From NCBI RefSeq assembly GCF_002754375.1, contig NZ_PEFF01000001.1:3244501-3308500 (forward strand): a DNA stretch of 64,000 bases, in the 5' to 3' direction. Of the stretch, positions 16,683 through 25,731 are shown piece by piece (within the stretch, counting starts at the first letter, position 1; the number at the start of each line of letters is the position of its first letter). The notes below the pieces were generated by a model that was not told where the DNA came from, did no database searches, and worked only from the letters and a program-made list of their open reading frames with translations. Source of the stretch: Variovorax sp. 54. Its GTDB lineage: Bacteria; Pseudomonadota; Gammaproteobacteria; Burkholderiales; Burkholderiaceae_C. Made by a program: the position numbers and the translations under genes.

Positions 16683-16873
16683 TGAACGGCGTAGCCGGCG
16701 TTCTCGATCGCGGCCACGATGTCCTGGCGCGGCTGCTGGCTCAACACGTCCACATGACCGGTTTCGAGATCGACCGTGACCTGTGCATGCGGATCGACCG
16801 TCTGTACCGCATCTTGGACCGCGTTCACGCAATGGCCGCAGCTCATGCCGGAGACCTGGAATTTCTGGCTCAT
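16679..16873 (-). CDS. copZ: CopZ-like copper chaperone (HMA domain)
   Basis: This 64-residue single heavy-metal-associated domain carries the Cu(I) ligand motif GMSCGHC at residues 9-15 and ends in IENAGYAV, a typical HMA C-terminus. It should shuttle Cu(I) in the cytoplasm to the ATPase CopA. AAGGAG lies eight bases before the ATG. An in-frame upstream extension exists but lacks a ribosome site and would add a non-conserved tail. Downstream it overlaps cueR. Confidence 0.92.
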   Translation of the reverse strand: MSQKFQVSGMSCGHCVNAVQDAVQTVDPHAQVTVDLETGHVDVLSQQPRQDIVAAIENAGYAVQ

Positions 16874-17005
16874 CGTCGTTGCTCCTTGTGGGGAATGGAT
16901 GATTGAATGAAGGGTGGAAGGATTGAACCCCCGAATCGGGGACGACGCCAGTTTCAACCCTCTCACGATGTCAATGTCCAGCCAAGGGCTTTCACAGACC
17001 CGCGC

Positions 17006-17036
17006 TTGACCTTGCCATGGTGTCAGGCTTTAGCCT
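17006..17036 (+). promoter_or_regulatory. CueR-type copA promoter with 19-bp spacer
   Basis: A TTGACC -35 (17006-17011) and a TAGCCT -10 (17031-17036) are separated by 19 bp, the stretched spacing required by MerR-family activators. The spacer holds an imperfect dyad (ACCTTG ... CAGGCT) centred on CCATGG, as at known CueR sites. The -10 ends only 7 bp before the copA ATG, so transcription would begin at or next to the start codon. Confidence 0.7.
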
Positions 17037-17043
17037 CGGGACC

Positions 17044-19314
17044 ATGGAACACATTCAGCCCCAACCCTCCTCGGCCGCCGCCACGCTGGACCTCTCGGTC
17101 GGCGGCATGACCTGTGCCTCGTGCGTGATGCGTGTGGAGCGCGCACTCAAGAACGTGCCCGGCGTGCAGGACGTGAGCGTCAACCTCGCGACCGAGTCGG
17201 CCCGCATCGTGGCCACCGGCGGCGAGGACATGGCCCTGCTGCTGCGCCGTGCCGTGCGTGCCGCCGGCTACGAGCCGCGCGCCGAAAGCACCGCACAAGA
17301 CGAGGCCGCGGCGATGTCGCCCTGGCACGGCTTCATGCCGGTGGCCGTCGGCCTGGCGCTGTCGATCCCGCTGATGGCGCCGATGCTCGGCGACCTCGTC
17401 GGCCAGAGCTGGATGCTGCCACCCTGGGTGCAGCTGCTGCTCGCGACGCCGGTGCAGTTCTGGCTCGGCGCGCGTTTCTACCGCGCGGGCTGGCATGCGG
17501 CCAAGGCCCGCACCGGCAACATGGACCTGCTGGTGGCGCTGGGCACCAGCGCAGCCTTCGGCCTGTCGCTGTGGTTGTGGTGGCGCGCTGCCACCGGCGA
17601 GCATGCGGGGCACGGCATGGTGCCGCACCTGTATTTCGAAGCCTCGGCGGTGGTGATCACGCTGGTCCTGCTGGGCAAGTGGCTCGAGGCGCGCGCCAAG
17701 CGCCAGGCCACCTCGGCGATCCGCGCGCTGCAGCAACTGCGGCCCGAAGTGGCGCACCTGATCAATGCACGCGGCAAGGAAAGCGACGTGCCGCTGGCCG
17801 ACGTGATGGTCGGCGACCGGCTCGCCGTGCGCCCCGGCGAACGCGTGCCGGCCGATGCGCGCGTGCTCGAAGGGCAGTCCGAGGTCGATGAATCGATGCT
17901 CACGGGCGAACCGCTGCCCGTGGCCAAGAACCCCGGCGACGCATTGACCGGCGGCGCGGTGAACGGCGACGGCCGCATGGTCATCGAGGTGCGCGCGGTC
18001 GGCGCCGAGAGCGTGCTGGCGCGCATCATCCGGCTGGTCGAAGACGCGCAGGCCGCCAAGGCGCCGATCCAGCGCATGGTCGACCAGGTGGCGGCGGTGT
18101 TCGTGCCGGTGGTGCTGGTGATCGCACTCGTCACGTTCGCGGGCTGGATGGTCGCGGGTGCCGGCGTCGAAACGGCGCTGATCCATGCGGTGGCGGTGCT
18201 GGTGATCGCCTGTCCGTGTGCGCTGGGTCTTGCGACGCCGGTGGCGGTGATGGCGGGCACCGGCGTGGCTGCGAAGCACGGCATCCTCATCAAGGACGCA
18301 CGCGCTTTGGAAATTGCACATCGCGTCGACACCGTGGCCTTCGATAAGACCGGCACGCTGACCGTGGGCCGCCCCGTGCTCACGGCGCTGCTGCCCGCGG
18401 CCGGTGCGCTGGCCAACGAGAACGACCTGCTCGCCACGGCCGCCAGCTTGCAAGGCGGCAGCGAGCATCCGCTCGCACGCGCTGTGTTGACGGCTGCTGC
18501 CGAACGCGGCCTGCAGGCGCCGCCGCTCGGTGCGATGCAGGCGATGCCGGGACGCGGCGTGCGCGGCGAAGTGAACGGCGCGACCTGGGCCATCGCGAGC
18601 CTGCGCTGGTGCCGCGAACTCGATGCGATGCCGGCTGAAGCCGACATCGAACGCTTGCAGTCGCAAGGCGCGACGGTCTCCGCACTGCTGCGCTTCGACG
18701 ACGCCGGTTCCGCGCATGTGCAGGCATTGCTCGCCTTCGCCGACGAGCCGAAGCCGCAAGCTGCCGAAGCGATCCGCACGCTGCGTGCGCGCGGCCTTCG
18801 CGTGGTGATGATCTCGGGCGACAACCTGCGCGCAGCGCAGGCGATGGCGGCGCGGCTCGGCATTCCGGACGAAGATGTGCGCGCCGACGTGCTGCCGGCC
18901 GACAAGGCCGAGCAGGTGAGCGCGCTGCGCAAGAACGGCCACGTGGTGGCGATGGTCGGTGACGGTGCCAACGATGCGCCCGCACTGGCCGCGGCCGACG
19001 TGGGCATCGCGATGGCACCTTCAGGCGGCGGCACCGACGTGGCGATGGAAGCGGCCGGCATCACGCTGATGCGCGGCGACCTCGCCCTCGTGGCCGAAGC
19101 GCTCGAGCTCTCGGGCCGCACGGTGGCGAAGATCCGGCAGAACCTGTTCTGGGCCTTTGCCTACAACGTGGCCGGCATTCCGCTCGCGGCCTTCGGCTTG
19201 CTGAGCCCGGTGGTGGCCGGTGCGGCGATGGCGCTGTCGAGCGTGAGCGTGATGGCCAATGCGCTGTTGCTGCGGCGCTGGAAGCCGAAGCACCAGCAGC
19301 AACAACAGCACTGA
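17044..19314 (+). CDS. copA: CopA, Cu(I)-exporting P1B-type ATPase
   Basis: The 756-residue pump exports cytoplasmic Cu(I). It has one N-terminal HMA domain with GMTCASC (Cys24, Cys27), eight predicted membrane helices with the transport motif CPC (390-392), the TGEP actuator loop, the phosphorylation motif DKTGTLT (Asp434), the SEHPLA nucleotide-site histidine, and [11 protein letters not shown]. coli CopA has two HMA domains; a single one is common elsewhere. The ATG at 17044 follows a CueR-type promoter so closely that the message may be leaderless. It is transcribed away from copZ-cueR and shares their 170-bp control region. Confidence 0.95.
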   Translation: MEHIQPQPSSAAATLDLSVGGMTCASCVMRVERALKNVPGVQDVSVNLATESARIVATGGEDMALLLRRAVRAAGYEPRAESTAQDEAAAMSPWHGFMPVAVGLALSIPLMAPMLGDLVGQSWMLPPWVQLLLATPVQFWLGARFYRAGWHAAKARTGNMDLLVALGTSAAFGLSLWLWWRAATGEHAGHGMVPHLYFEASAVVITLVLLGKWLEARAKRQATSAIRALQQLRPEVAHLINARGKESDVPLADVMVGDRLAVRPGERVPADARVLEGQSEVDESMLTGEPLPVAKNPGDALTGGAVNGDGRMVIEVRAVGAESVLARIIRLVEDAQAAKAPIQRMVDQVAAVFVPVVLVIALVTFAGWMVAGAGVETALIHAVAVLVIACPCALGLATPVAVMAGTGVAAKHGILIKDARALEIAHRVDTVAFDKTGTLTVGRPVLTALLPAAGALANENDLLATAASLQGGSEHPLARAVLTAAAERGLQAPPLGAMQAMPGRGVRGEVNGATWAIASLRWCRELDAMPAEADIERLQSQGATVSALLRFDDAGSAHVQALLAFADEPKPQAAEAIRTLRARGLRVVMISGDNLRAAQAMAARLGIPDEDVRADVLPADKAEQVSALRKNGHVVAMVGDGANDAPALAAADVGIAMAPSGGGTDVAMEAAGITLMRGDLALVAEALELSGRTVAKIRQNLFWAFAYNVAGIPLAAFGLLSPVVAGAAMALSSVSVMANALLLRRWKPKHQQQQQH

Positions 19315-19327
19315 CCGCGACAGCGGA

Positions 19328-19810
19328 TCAGTCGAACAGCAGCGCCATCAGGTGCTCGTCGATGAAGTCCGCGTCATTGGCCCGGCGGTAGAACTGGCGC
19401 AGCGTGCCTTCCTGCACGAAGCCCAGCCGGGCATAGAAACGAAGGGCCGTGGCGTTGTCGCTCTCGGCCATCAGCTCGACGCGGCGAACGCCTTCGGCCT
19501 TCAGCCGCGCGAGCACGTCGGTCACCATGGTCCGCGCGATGCCGCGGCCATGCAGAGTCGGATCGACCGCGAGCGTGCCCAGGCTCGCCACATGCTGTGC
19601 GCGGCCCGGGTAGCGTGTGACGCGGTAGAAGCCGGCGACCTGGCCATCGACCTCGAAGATGAAGAAGCCGCGGCTGTCGAGCAGCTCCTGGAAGATCGCG
19701 CGAAAGTCGTCGCGCGGCATCGGGTCGTAGCCCAGGTAGGGCACGACTTTCTCATGCATGTAGAGATCGAAGACGGTGTCGAAATCTGAAGCAGCGGCGG
19801 GGCGGTGCAT
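19328..19810 (-). CDS. GNAT family N-acetyltransferase
   Basis: The 160-residue protein is a complete single-domain GNAT. The acetyl-CoA loop reads VDPTLHGRGIARTMV near residue 82-96, followed by LMAESDNATALRFYARLGFV. The acceptor is unknown. I take the ATG at 19808-19810, preceded by CAGGAGA, instead of a longer in-frame start. It is convergent with copA (13-bp gap) and divergent from the glycosyltransferase gene. Confidence 0.87.
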   Translation of the reverse strand: MHRPAAASDFDTVFDLYMHEKVVPYLGYDPMPRDDFRAIFQELLDSRGFFIFEVDGQVAGFYRVTRYPGRAQHVASLGTLAVDPTLHGRGIARTMVTDVLARLKAEGVRRVELMAESDNATALRFYARLGFVQEGTLRQFYRRANDADFIDEHLMALLFD

Positions 19811-19924
19811 GGTGCGTGGGTCTCCTGTCTTCCCTTTTGTTCTTCTCTGTGATCTGGCGGGGTGAATGCGCGGGAGCATAGCAAGGCGTGGCTATAGTCG
19901 TCGGCGCTCTGTCGCCTTCTTCTT

Positions 19925-19948
19925 CTCTCTCTCTCTCTCTCTCTCTCT
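19925..19948 (+). repeat. (CT)12 dinucleotide tract in the leader of the glycosyltransferase gene
   Basis: Twelve uninterrupted CT units, embedded in a longer pyrimidine run (about 19915-19953), lie 20 bp before the glycosyltransferase start and after a TATAGT -10-like hexamer (19893-19898). The tract is long enough to slip during replication. Confidence 0.8.
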
Positions 19949-19967
19949 TCTCCCGGACGTTTTTGCC

Positions 19968-21038
19968 ATGCCGCGCATCTGCCTCAACATGATCGTCAAG
20001 AACGAAGCGCCTGTGATTGCGCGCTGCCTGGCTTCGGTGAAGCCATGGATCGACCACTGGGTGATCGTCGACACCGGCTCGACCGATGGCACGCAAGACC
20101 TGGTCCGCGAGTTCATGAGCGACCTGCCCGGCGAGTTGCACGAACGGCCTTGGGTCGACTTCGCGTCCAACCGCAACGAGGCGCTCGAGCTGGCGCGCGC
20201 GCACGGCGATCTGCTGCTGTTCATCGATGCCGACGAAACACTGGTGGTGCCCGAAGGCTTCGCCTGGCCGCCGATGGAGGGCGATGGCTACCAGCTGCAG
20301 TGCGACAGCGATGGCTTGCATTTTTTCCGCAACACGCTGGTCGCGACGCATCTGCCGTGGCGTTGGGAAGGCGTGCTGCATGAGCACCTGAGCTGCGACG
20401 CACCGCACACGTGGGCGCACCTGATGGCGCCTTCGATCGAGGTCTCGCGCGACGGCGCGCGTGCGCGCAGCGTCGACACCTGCCTGCGCGACATCGAGGT
20501 GCTGGAACGTGCGTTGCACGACGAACCCGATCACACGCGCTACCGCTTCTACTTGGCGCAGAGCTGCCGCGATGCGGGCCTGCTTGCTGAAGGCCGCGCG
20601 CACTACACGACGCGCGCAACCATGGGTGGATGGGACGAAGAGGTGTGGTTCTCGCTGTTCCAGGTGGCAGCGCTCGACGAGCGGCTCGGCGCCGATGCTG
20701 CGCAGGTGCGCGAGGGTTATCTCAAGGCGTACCAGATGCGACCGACGCGCGCGGAGCCGTTGTGCGCGCTGGCACGTTTCCATCGGCTGCGCGACGAGTT
20801 GGCGCTCGCGCATCTCTACGCGCAACAAGCGGCGGCCATCGCCTGTCCGTCGGATGCGCTGTATGTCGATGCGGCCGTGTACGCGTGGCGTGCGCTCGAC
20901 GAACTCGTGGTGAGCGCCTATTACGCGAACGCTCCCGACCAAGGTCGGGAAGCGCTGCGGCGCCTGCTCGCGGAACAGAAGTTTCCCGATTCGGAGCAGG
21001 CGCGCATCGAAGGCAACCGAACGTCGTACGGGCTCTGA
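19968..21038 (+). CDS. Family 2 glycosyltransferase with TPR-like C-terminal region
   Basis: The 356-residue protein opens directly with the GT-A fold: CLNMIVKNEAPVIARCL, then VIVDTGSTDGTQDLV, and the metal-binding LLFIDADETLVV. The WVDFASNRNEAL segment is typical of the SPS/WcaA-like GT2 group that often modifies lipopolysaccharide or proteins. The C-terminal 180 residues are helical with TPR-like spacing. No membrane helix is seen, so it acts at the cytoplasmic face. The sugar and acceptor are not predictable. The start codon lacks a Shine-Dalgarno site and is preceded by the CT tract. Confidence 0.85.
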   Translation: MPRICLNMIVKNEAPVIARCLASVKPWIDHWVIVDTGSTDGTQDLVREFMSDLPGELHERPWVDFASNRNEALELARAHGDLLLFIDADETLVVPEGFAWPPMEGDGYQLQCDSDGLHFFRNTLVATHLPWRWEGVLHEHLSCDAPHTWAHLMAPSIEVSRDGARARSVDTCLRDIEVLERALHDEPDHTRYRFYLAQSCRDAGLLAEGRAHYTTRATMGGWDEEVWFSLFQVAALDERLGADAAQVREGYLKAYQMRPTRAEPLCALARFHRLRDELALAHLYAQQAAAIACPSDALYVDAAVYAWRALDELVVSAYYANAPDQGREALRRLLAEQKFPDSEQARIEGNRTSYGL

Positions 21039-21044
21039 CGAGAG

Positions 21045-22337
21045 TCAACGATCGGCCAGGCGCCGGCTCGCCACGATCACCGCGTTGGTGCCGCCGAAGG
21101 CGAAGGAATTCGACAGCACATGGCGCAGCCCCCGCGCCTCACGTGCGGTGCCGCGCACGAAATCCACGTTGTTGAACGCGGCATCCGGCGTCTGCAGATG
21201 GGCGATGGGCGGCAGAGCCTCGCGGGCCAATGCGCGCAACGCCGCCACGAGTTCGATGGCGCCACCGCCGCCGAGCACATGGCCGTGGATCGCCTTGGTC
21301 GCGCTGACCGGTGCGGCGTCGCCGAACAGTTCACCGATCGACGCAGCTTCGGCGGCGTCGCCCGCTGTGGTCGCCGTGCCGTGGGCGTTGATGTGGCCGA
21401 TGTCTGACGGCGTGAGCCCGGCATCGCGCAGCGCCGCACGCATGGCGCGGACTTGGCCGGCCGGATCGGGATTCGTGATGTGCGTGCCGTCGCAATTGCT
21501 CGCGTAGCCACTGAGCACGAAGGGCTGCGCGCCGGCGCCGCGCGCCCGCGCATGGGCTTCCGACTCGAGCACCAGCGCCGCGGCACCTTCGCCGATGGCG
21601 AAGCCCGCGCGGTCGGCCGAGAACGGACGGCACGCGGACGCAGGCGCATCCACCGGCGGCGGCGCCATCACGCGCATCGCGTACCAGCTGGCCATCACAC
21701 CGGGCGTGAGCATGGCGTCGTGGCCGCCGACGATGGCGATGTCGATCCAGCCGCCGCGGATGGCGCGCATGGCTTCGCCGATGGCCACCGCGGACGAGGC
21801 ACAGGCGCAGGCATAGGCCAACGCCGCACCGCGTGCGCCGAAGTGCAGCGCCAGTTCGGCGACGGCCGCGTTGGGCATCACGGTGAGCACGGTGGTGGGG
21901 CGCATGCGGCGCTGTTCGCCGTAGAGCGCGCGCGTGGTGGCGTCGAAGGTGCCGGCGCCGGCCAGGCCGCTGCCCCAGAAGACGCCGAGGCGGTCGCGGT
22001 CGATGGTGTCGAGGTCGAGCCCGGCATCGGCCGCGGCATCCTGTGCGGCGGCCAATGCCATCGCGGTGCCGCGGTCCAGCGGCAAGCGCGAGGCGCTGCG
22101 CACGCCGCTGGCGTCGAAGTCGCAGGTGGCGGCGGCGATCGCCATCGGGTCCATGCCCGGGATCTCGAGCGTCTGTGCGCGCACCGCGGAACGGCCGGCG
22201 AACAGCGCATCGTCGAGGGCTTCGATGCTGCGTCCGAGCGGCGTGACGAAGCCGATGCCGCTCACGTGCACGGGGGCGGCGGCGGTGTGCGCGGTCGAAG
22301 CCGCCGCGAGCACGGCGTGGGCGGCGCCGCTGCTCAT
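21045..22337 (-). CDS. Beta-ketoacyl-ACP synthase II-like (FabF family)
   Basis: The 430-residue protein is a thiolase-fold condensing enzyme. The nucleophile Cys179 lies in ACACASSA, and the two catalytic histidines lie in INAHGTATTAGD and KAIHGHVLGGGG; the second motif departs from the usual KSxxGHxxGAAG of primary FabF. An extra 20 Ala-rich residues precede the fold. It is coupled by an ATGA overlap to an acyl carrier protein gene, and an esterase gene lies beyond that. The set looks like a small dedicated acyl-chain pathway, not the housekeeping fab cluster, since no fabD, fabG or fabH is near. Confidence 0.87.
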   Translation of the reverse strand: MSSGAAHAVLAAASTAHTAAAPVHVSGIGFVTPLGRSIEALDDALFAGRSAVRAQTLEIPGMDPMAIAAATCDFDASGVRSASRLPLDRGTAMALAAAQDAAADAGLDLDTIDRDRLGVFWGSGLAGAGTFDATTRALYGEQRRMRPTTVLTVMPNAAVAELALHFGARGAALAYACACASSAVAIGEAMRAIRGGWIDIAIVGGHDAMLTPGVMASWYAMRVMAPPPVDAPASACRPFSADRAGFAIGEGAAALVLESEAHARARGAGAQPFVLSGYASNCDGTHITNPDPAGQVRAMRAALRDAGLTPSDIGHINAHGTATTAGDAAEAASIGELFGDAAPVSATKAIHGHVLGGGGAIELVAALRALAREALPPIAHLQTPDAAFNNVDFVRGTAREARGLRHVLSNSFAFGGTNAVIVASRRLADR

Positions 22338-22621
22338 GCCGCTGCTGCCAGGGGTTCGGTGTGTGCAGCGACTGCTTCACCTTCGGCATCGATCACTTCG
22401 CACAGCCGTTGCAGCGTGATGCCCGCTTCGCGCGGGTCGAGCCGGTCTTCGGGAATGCGCAGGTGGAAGGCGTCTTCCACCGCGAAGACGAACTCCATGA
22501 GCGCGAGCGAATCGAGACCGAGGTCCGACAGCGCAGTGGTGGGCGAGATGTTCGCGCGTTCCACACGGAAGTCGGTCTCGAGGATGGTGGCGATGCTGTT
22601 GAAGGTGGGAGAGGAAGACAT
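22334..22621 (-). CDS. Acyl carrier protein
   Basis: The 95-residue protein has the four-helix ACP pattern with the phosphopantetheine attachment serine in LGLDSLALMEFV (Ser near residue 37). It carries about 15 Ala-rich residues after the usual C-terminus. GGAACCTCCTC-type purines (AAAGGAACC on the coding strand) precede the ATG. It lies between the ketosynthase gene (4-bp overlap) and the esterase gene (17-bp gap), and it differs from housekeeping AcpP, which is shorter and more acidic. Confidence 0.9.
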   Translation of the reverse strand: MSSSPTFNSIATILETDFRVERANISPTTALSDLGLDSLALMEFVFAVEDAFHLRIPEDRLDPREAGITLQRLCEVIDAEGEAVAAHTEPLAAAA

Positions 22622-22638
22622 GAGGAGGTTCCTTTCTT

Positions 22639-23523
22639 TCAGGCGTGAAGAGCAGAAAGTCCGCGGACGCGGAACACGGGTTCGGGCACCGGGCCGTGGG
22701 CCACGGTCTCGGCGAAGGCGAGGGTTTCGCGCACCACCTGCTGGCGGTCGTTGTCGATGCTGATCATGTGGTAGCTGTTGTTCAACACCACGGTGCGCAG
22801 CGAGGCGCAGCGCAGCCCGCGCACGAGCAGGTCGAGGTTCGACAGGCTGGCCACCTCGTCCTCGCGTGCATGCAGCGCCAGCACCTGGTCGCACTGCACG
22901 TCGTTCAGGCGCTGCCGCACGTGGCGGATCAGCCGGTCGTGCTCGCGCAGGTGGCCCACGCCGATCACCGCGCTGCCAGCGCGCGAGACCTGGCGATGGC
23001 GCAGTTCACGCTCGATCCAGGTGCGCACGCGCTCGTTCTTCACGCCGTAGGGCGGGCGCTCGCGGTACTGCCAGAAGCGGCCCAGCGGCGTGTAGAAAGC
23101 CAGCGGCAGCAGAAAGCGCGTGCGTGGCACGGCCCAGCCGTCGAAGCGCAGCGTGGTCGACATGAGTACCAATGCATCCACCTCGCGCCCGCAACGGATC
23201 GCGCCGCCCAGCGCCAGCGAGGCGCCGGCCGAGATGCCGACCAGCATCACGCGGTCGTGCGTGCGCCGCAGCGTTTTCACGTGCGCTTCGAGGGTGTCGA
23301 GCCAGCGTTCGAAAGGCACGGCCTGCTGCAGCGGCGCAGCGGCGTCGAACGAGTAGCCCGCGATGCACAGCGGCTGCACCGCATACCCGTGGCGCTGCAA
23401 GGTCGATTGCACGGTCAGCAACTCGTCAGGCGTGCTGCATAAACCATGGAGCAGAACCACCGCGGTGCGCTGCACGGCGGGGGACACCAGGCTCAAGGGA
23501 TCGGAGGGATCGCGTGCACTCAT
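22639..23523 (-). CDS. Alpha/beta hydrolase, carboxylesterase-like
   Basis: The 294-residue protein has the alpha/beta hydrolase layout: LLHGLCSTPDELL oxyanion loop, nucleophile Ser98 in GISAG, a probable Asp in ALHARED, and a His in NNSYHMISID. It resembles Est30/YvaK-type carboxylesterases and monoacylglycerol-lipase-like enzymes. No signal peptide is seen. As the first gene of the ACP-ketosynthase cluster it may release or trim an ACP-bound acyl chain, but that is inferred from position only. Confidence 0.85.
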   Translation of the reverse strand: MSARDPSDPLSLVSPAVQRTAVVLLHGLCSTPDELLTVQSTLQRHGYAVQPLCIAGYSFDAAAPLQQAVPFERWLDTLEAHVKTLRRTHDRVMLVGISAGASLALGGAIRCGREVDALVLMSTTLRFDGWAVPRTRFLLPLAFYTPLGRFWQYRERPPYGVKNERVRTWIERELRHRQVSRAGSAVIGVGHLREHDRLIRHVRQRLNDVQCDQVLALHAREDEVASLSNLDLLVRGLRCASLRTVVLNNSYHMISIDNDRQQVVRETLAFAETVAHGPVPEPVFRVRGLSALHA

Positions 23524-23638
23524 CGGGAGGTGTGTCGTATGCTCATGTCGCGTTTATCGCGGTGAGCGACTGACCGGCCGCTGACGCGTCCATTGCCAGG
23601 GCAGACCCACAAATCCACCCACCATTCATTCACTCACC

Positions 23639-24328
23639 ATGCGAATCCTGCTTGTGGAAGATGACACCGTGCTGCGCGACGTGATGCTGCGCAGCCTCGC
23701 CGACGCCGGTCACCGGGTCGACGTGTCGACCAACGTTGAAGACGCCGACCACCTGTGGCGCGTGCAGCCCTTCGATGCCGTGCTGCTCGACCTCAACCTG
23801 CCCGCCACCGCCAGCCCCACCAGCGGTCTCGCGAGCGGCCTCACTGCGCTGCGACAGGCGCGTGCGCGCGGCGATCGCACGCCGGTGCTGGTGCTCACGG
23901 CACGAGGGCGCACCGAAGAGCGCATCGCCGGTCTCGACGCGGGCGCCGACGACTACCTGGGCAAGCCCTTCGATCTCGCCGAGGTGGAAGCGCGGCTGCG
24001 CGCGCTGGTGCGGCGCGCCAAGGGCACGGAAGACATCGTGGTGCTCGGCCAGCTCAAGCTCGACCGCAAGGCGCGGCGCTTCGCTGTTGCCAACGCACCG
24101 CTCGATCTGCCGGCGCGCGAATTCGAGGTGCTGTGGGAACTCATGAGCCCGCCGGGCCGCACGGTGAGCAAGCGGGCGCTGTCGGACAAGCTCTCGGGCT
24201 TCGACGAATCGCTGGGTGACAACGCGCTCGAGGCGTTCATTTCGCGCCTGCGCAAGAAGCTGCTCGGTTCGGGTGCAAGCATCCGCACGTTGCGCGGCAT
24301 CGGCTACCTGCTTGAGGCCGAGGAGTGA
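23639..24328 (+). CDS. OmpR/TctD-family response regulator
   Basis: The 229-residue regulator has Asp51 in AVLLDLNLP, VLTARGRTEERIAG and LGKPFDLAE in the receiver, and a winged-helix domain ending IRTLRGIGYLLEAEE. An unusual insert, ATASPTSGLASG, follows the phosphorylation loop, where most family members have only GxDG; it could affect dimerisation. The histidine kinase gene begins 11 bp downstream. The pair resembles TctDE/QseBC systems, but no transporter genes that would reveal its signal lie next to it. Confidence 0.9.
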   Translation: MRILLVEDDTVLRDVMLRSLADAGHRVDVSTNVEDADHLWRVQPFDAVLLDLNLPATASPTSGLASGLTALRQARARGDRTPVLVLTARGRTEERIAGLDAGADDYLGKPFDLAEVEARLRALVRRAKGTEDIVVLGQLKLDRKARRFAVANAPLDLPAREFEVLWELMSPPGRTVSKRALSDKLSGFDESLGDNALEAFISRLRKKLLGSGASIRTLRGIGYLLEAEE

Positions 24329-24338
24329 GAAGCCACCC

Positions 24339-25727
24339 GTGAGCGAGGAAGTTCTACCCGTCACGCGTGTGGCACCTTCGCTCACGCGGCGCGTTCTGCG
24401 CAACGTGCTGGTGCCACTGGCGCTCACCTGGATGGCGGGCGCGGTGATCGCGCTGGTCATCGCCAACTACTTTTCGGAACAGGCCTTCGACCGCGGCATG
24501 CTCGACGATGCTTATGCGCTGTCGGCCAACGTGCAGGCCGGCGAGCGCGGCATCGAGCTGATGCTGACGCCGCGCGAGGTGGCGACCGTGCTGTTCGACC
24601 AGACCGACAAGGTCTACTTCTCGGTGCAGCGGCTTGACGGCACGCCGATCTCGGGCAATTCCGACCTGAAGGCGCCACTGCCGGGCGAAGGCTCGCGTTA
24701 TCGTTTTTCCGACATCGACTACGACGGCCAGGTGCTGCGCGCCGTGGTGCTCGACCACGACGCCGAGCCCGGCCTGCACGTGCCCTACCGCGTGATCGTG
24801 GCGCAGACCACGCTGAGCCGCGCGGCGCTCGTGCAGCGGCTGCTCTTCTATGCCATGGCACCGCAGGTGCTGCTGCTCGCGCTGTTGGCCGTGTGGCTCT
24901 GGCATGGCATCCGGCGCGACCTGCGGCCGCTCGGCGAATTGCAGCGCGCACTCGACATCCGCGATGTGCGCGACCTCTCGCCCGTGACCGTGGCGCAGAC
25001 CTCGAAAGAACTGCAGCGCCTGGGCGATGCCGTCAACGCGCTGTTCGACCGGCTGCGCTACAGCGTGCGCGCGCAGCGCGAGTTCGTCGGCAACGTGGCC
25101 CATGAACTGCGCACACCGCTGGCCGGCATCCGTGCACTGGCCGAGTACGGGCTCGCGCAGCACGACACCGGCGTGTGGCGCGAACAGCTGGCGCGCGTGT
25201 CGGAACGGCAGGCGCGCGCGAGCCATCTGATCGACCAGCTGCTCGCCCTGGCGCTGGCCGACGAGGCACGCTCCGACCTGCAACGCACGCCCGTGCAACT
25301 CGACATGCTGGCCGAGCAGACCGTGCTGCGGCACCTTGCGCGCGCCGATGCACGCGGCGTCGACCTGGGCGCGCGCGGCCTCGACGAGGGCGGCGTGACG
25401 GTGCTTGCGAACGAAGCGCTGGTGGAGGGCATCCTCGACAACCTGATCGACAACGCGCTGCGCTACGGCGGGCGCACGATCACCGTCGAGCTCGCAGGTC
25501 GCACGCTGAGCGTGATCGACGACGGGCCCGGCATTCCGATCGAGGCGCAGCGCGACCTGATGCAACGCTGGGCCCAAGGGCCCGCGGGCCAGAAGCTGGG
25601 GCAGGGCGCGGGCCTGGGGCTGTCGATCGTGGCACGCTATGCCGAGCTGCTGGGGGCCGAGCTGCGACTCGAAGCCGCCGAGCCGACCGGCCTGCGCGTG
25701 AGCGTGACCTTCGGCGACGACGCCTGA
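24339..25727 (+). CDS. TctE-like sensor histidine kinase
   Basis: The 462-residue kinase starts at GTG. It has two membrane helices (about 23-45 and 170-192) around a periplasmic 2CSK_N-type domain (FDQTDKVYFSVQRLDGTPISGNSDL), then HAMP-like sequence, the H-box VAHELRTPLAGI, and the ATPase boxes NLIDNALRYGG, IDDGPGIP and GLGLSIVARY. Proteins with this sensor domain often respond to carboxylic acids or metals, but the ligand cannot be told. The gene follows its regulator with an 11-bp gap. Confidence 0.9.
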   Translation: MSEEVLPVTRVAPSLTRRVLRNVLVPLALTWMAGAVIALVIANYFSEQAFDRGMLDDAYALSANVQAGERGIELMLTPREVATVLFDQTDKVYFSVQRLDGTPISGNSDLKAPLPGEGSRYRFSDIDYDGQVLRAVVLDHDAEPGLHVPYRVIVAQTTLSRAALVQRLLFYAMAPQVLLLALLAVWLWHGIRRDLRPLGELQRALDIRDVRDLSPVTVAQTSKELQRLGDAVNALFDRLRYSVRAQREFVGNVAHELRTPLAGIRALAEYGLAQHDTGVWREQLARVSERQARASHLIDQLLALALADEARSDLQRTPVQLDMLAEQTVLRHLARADARGVDLGARGLDEGGVTVLANEALVEGILDNLIDNALRYGGRTITVELAGRTLSVIDDGPGIPIEAQRDLMQRWAQGPAGQKLGQGAGLGLSIVARYAELLGAELRLEAAEPTGLRVSVTFGDDA

Positions 25728-25731
25728 GAGT

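Noticed and set aside
17023..18942. A 639-codon open frame on the minus strand opposite copA
   Set aside because: His/Arg/Gln-rich translation without motifs; copA has complete P-type ATPase motifs on the other strand.
19811..19879. Longer start for the GNAT gene
   Set aside because: The added residues are not GNAT-like, and the ATG at 19810 has a good CAGGAGA site.
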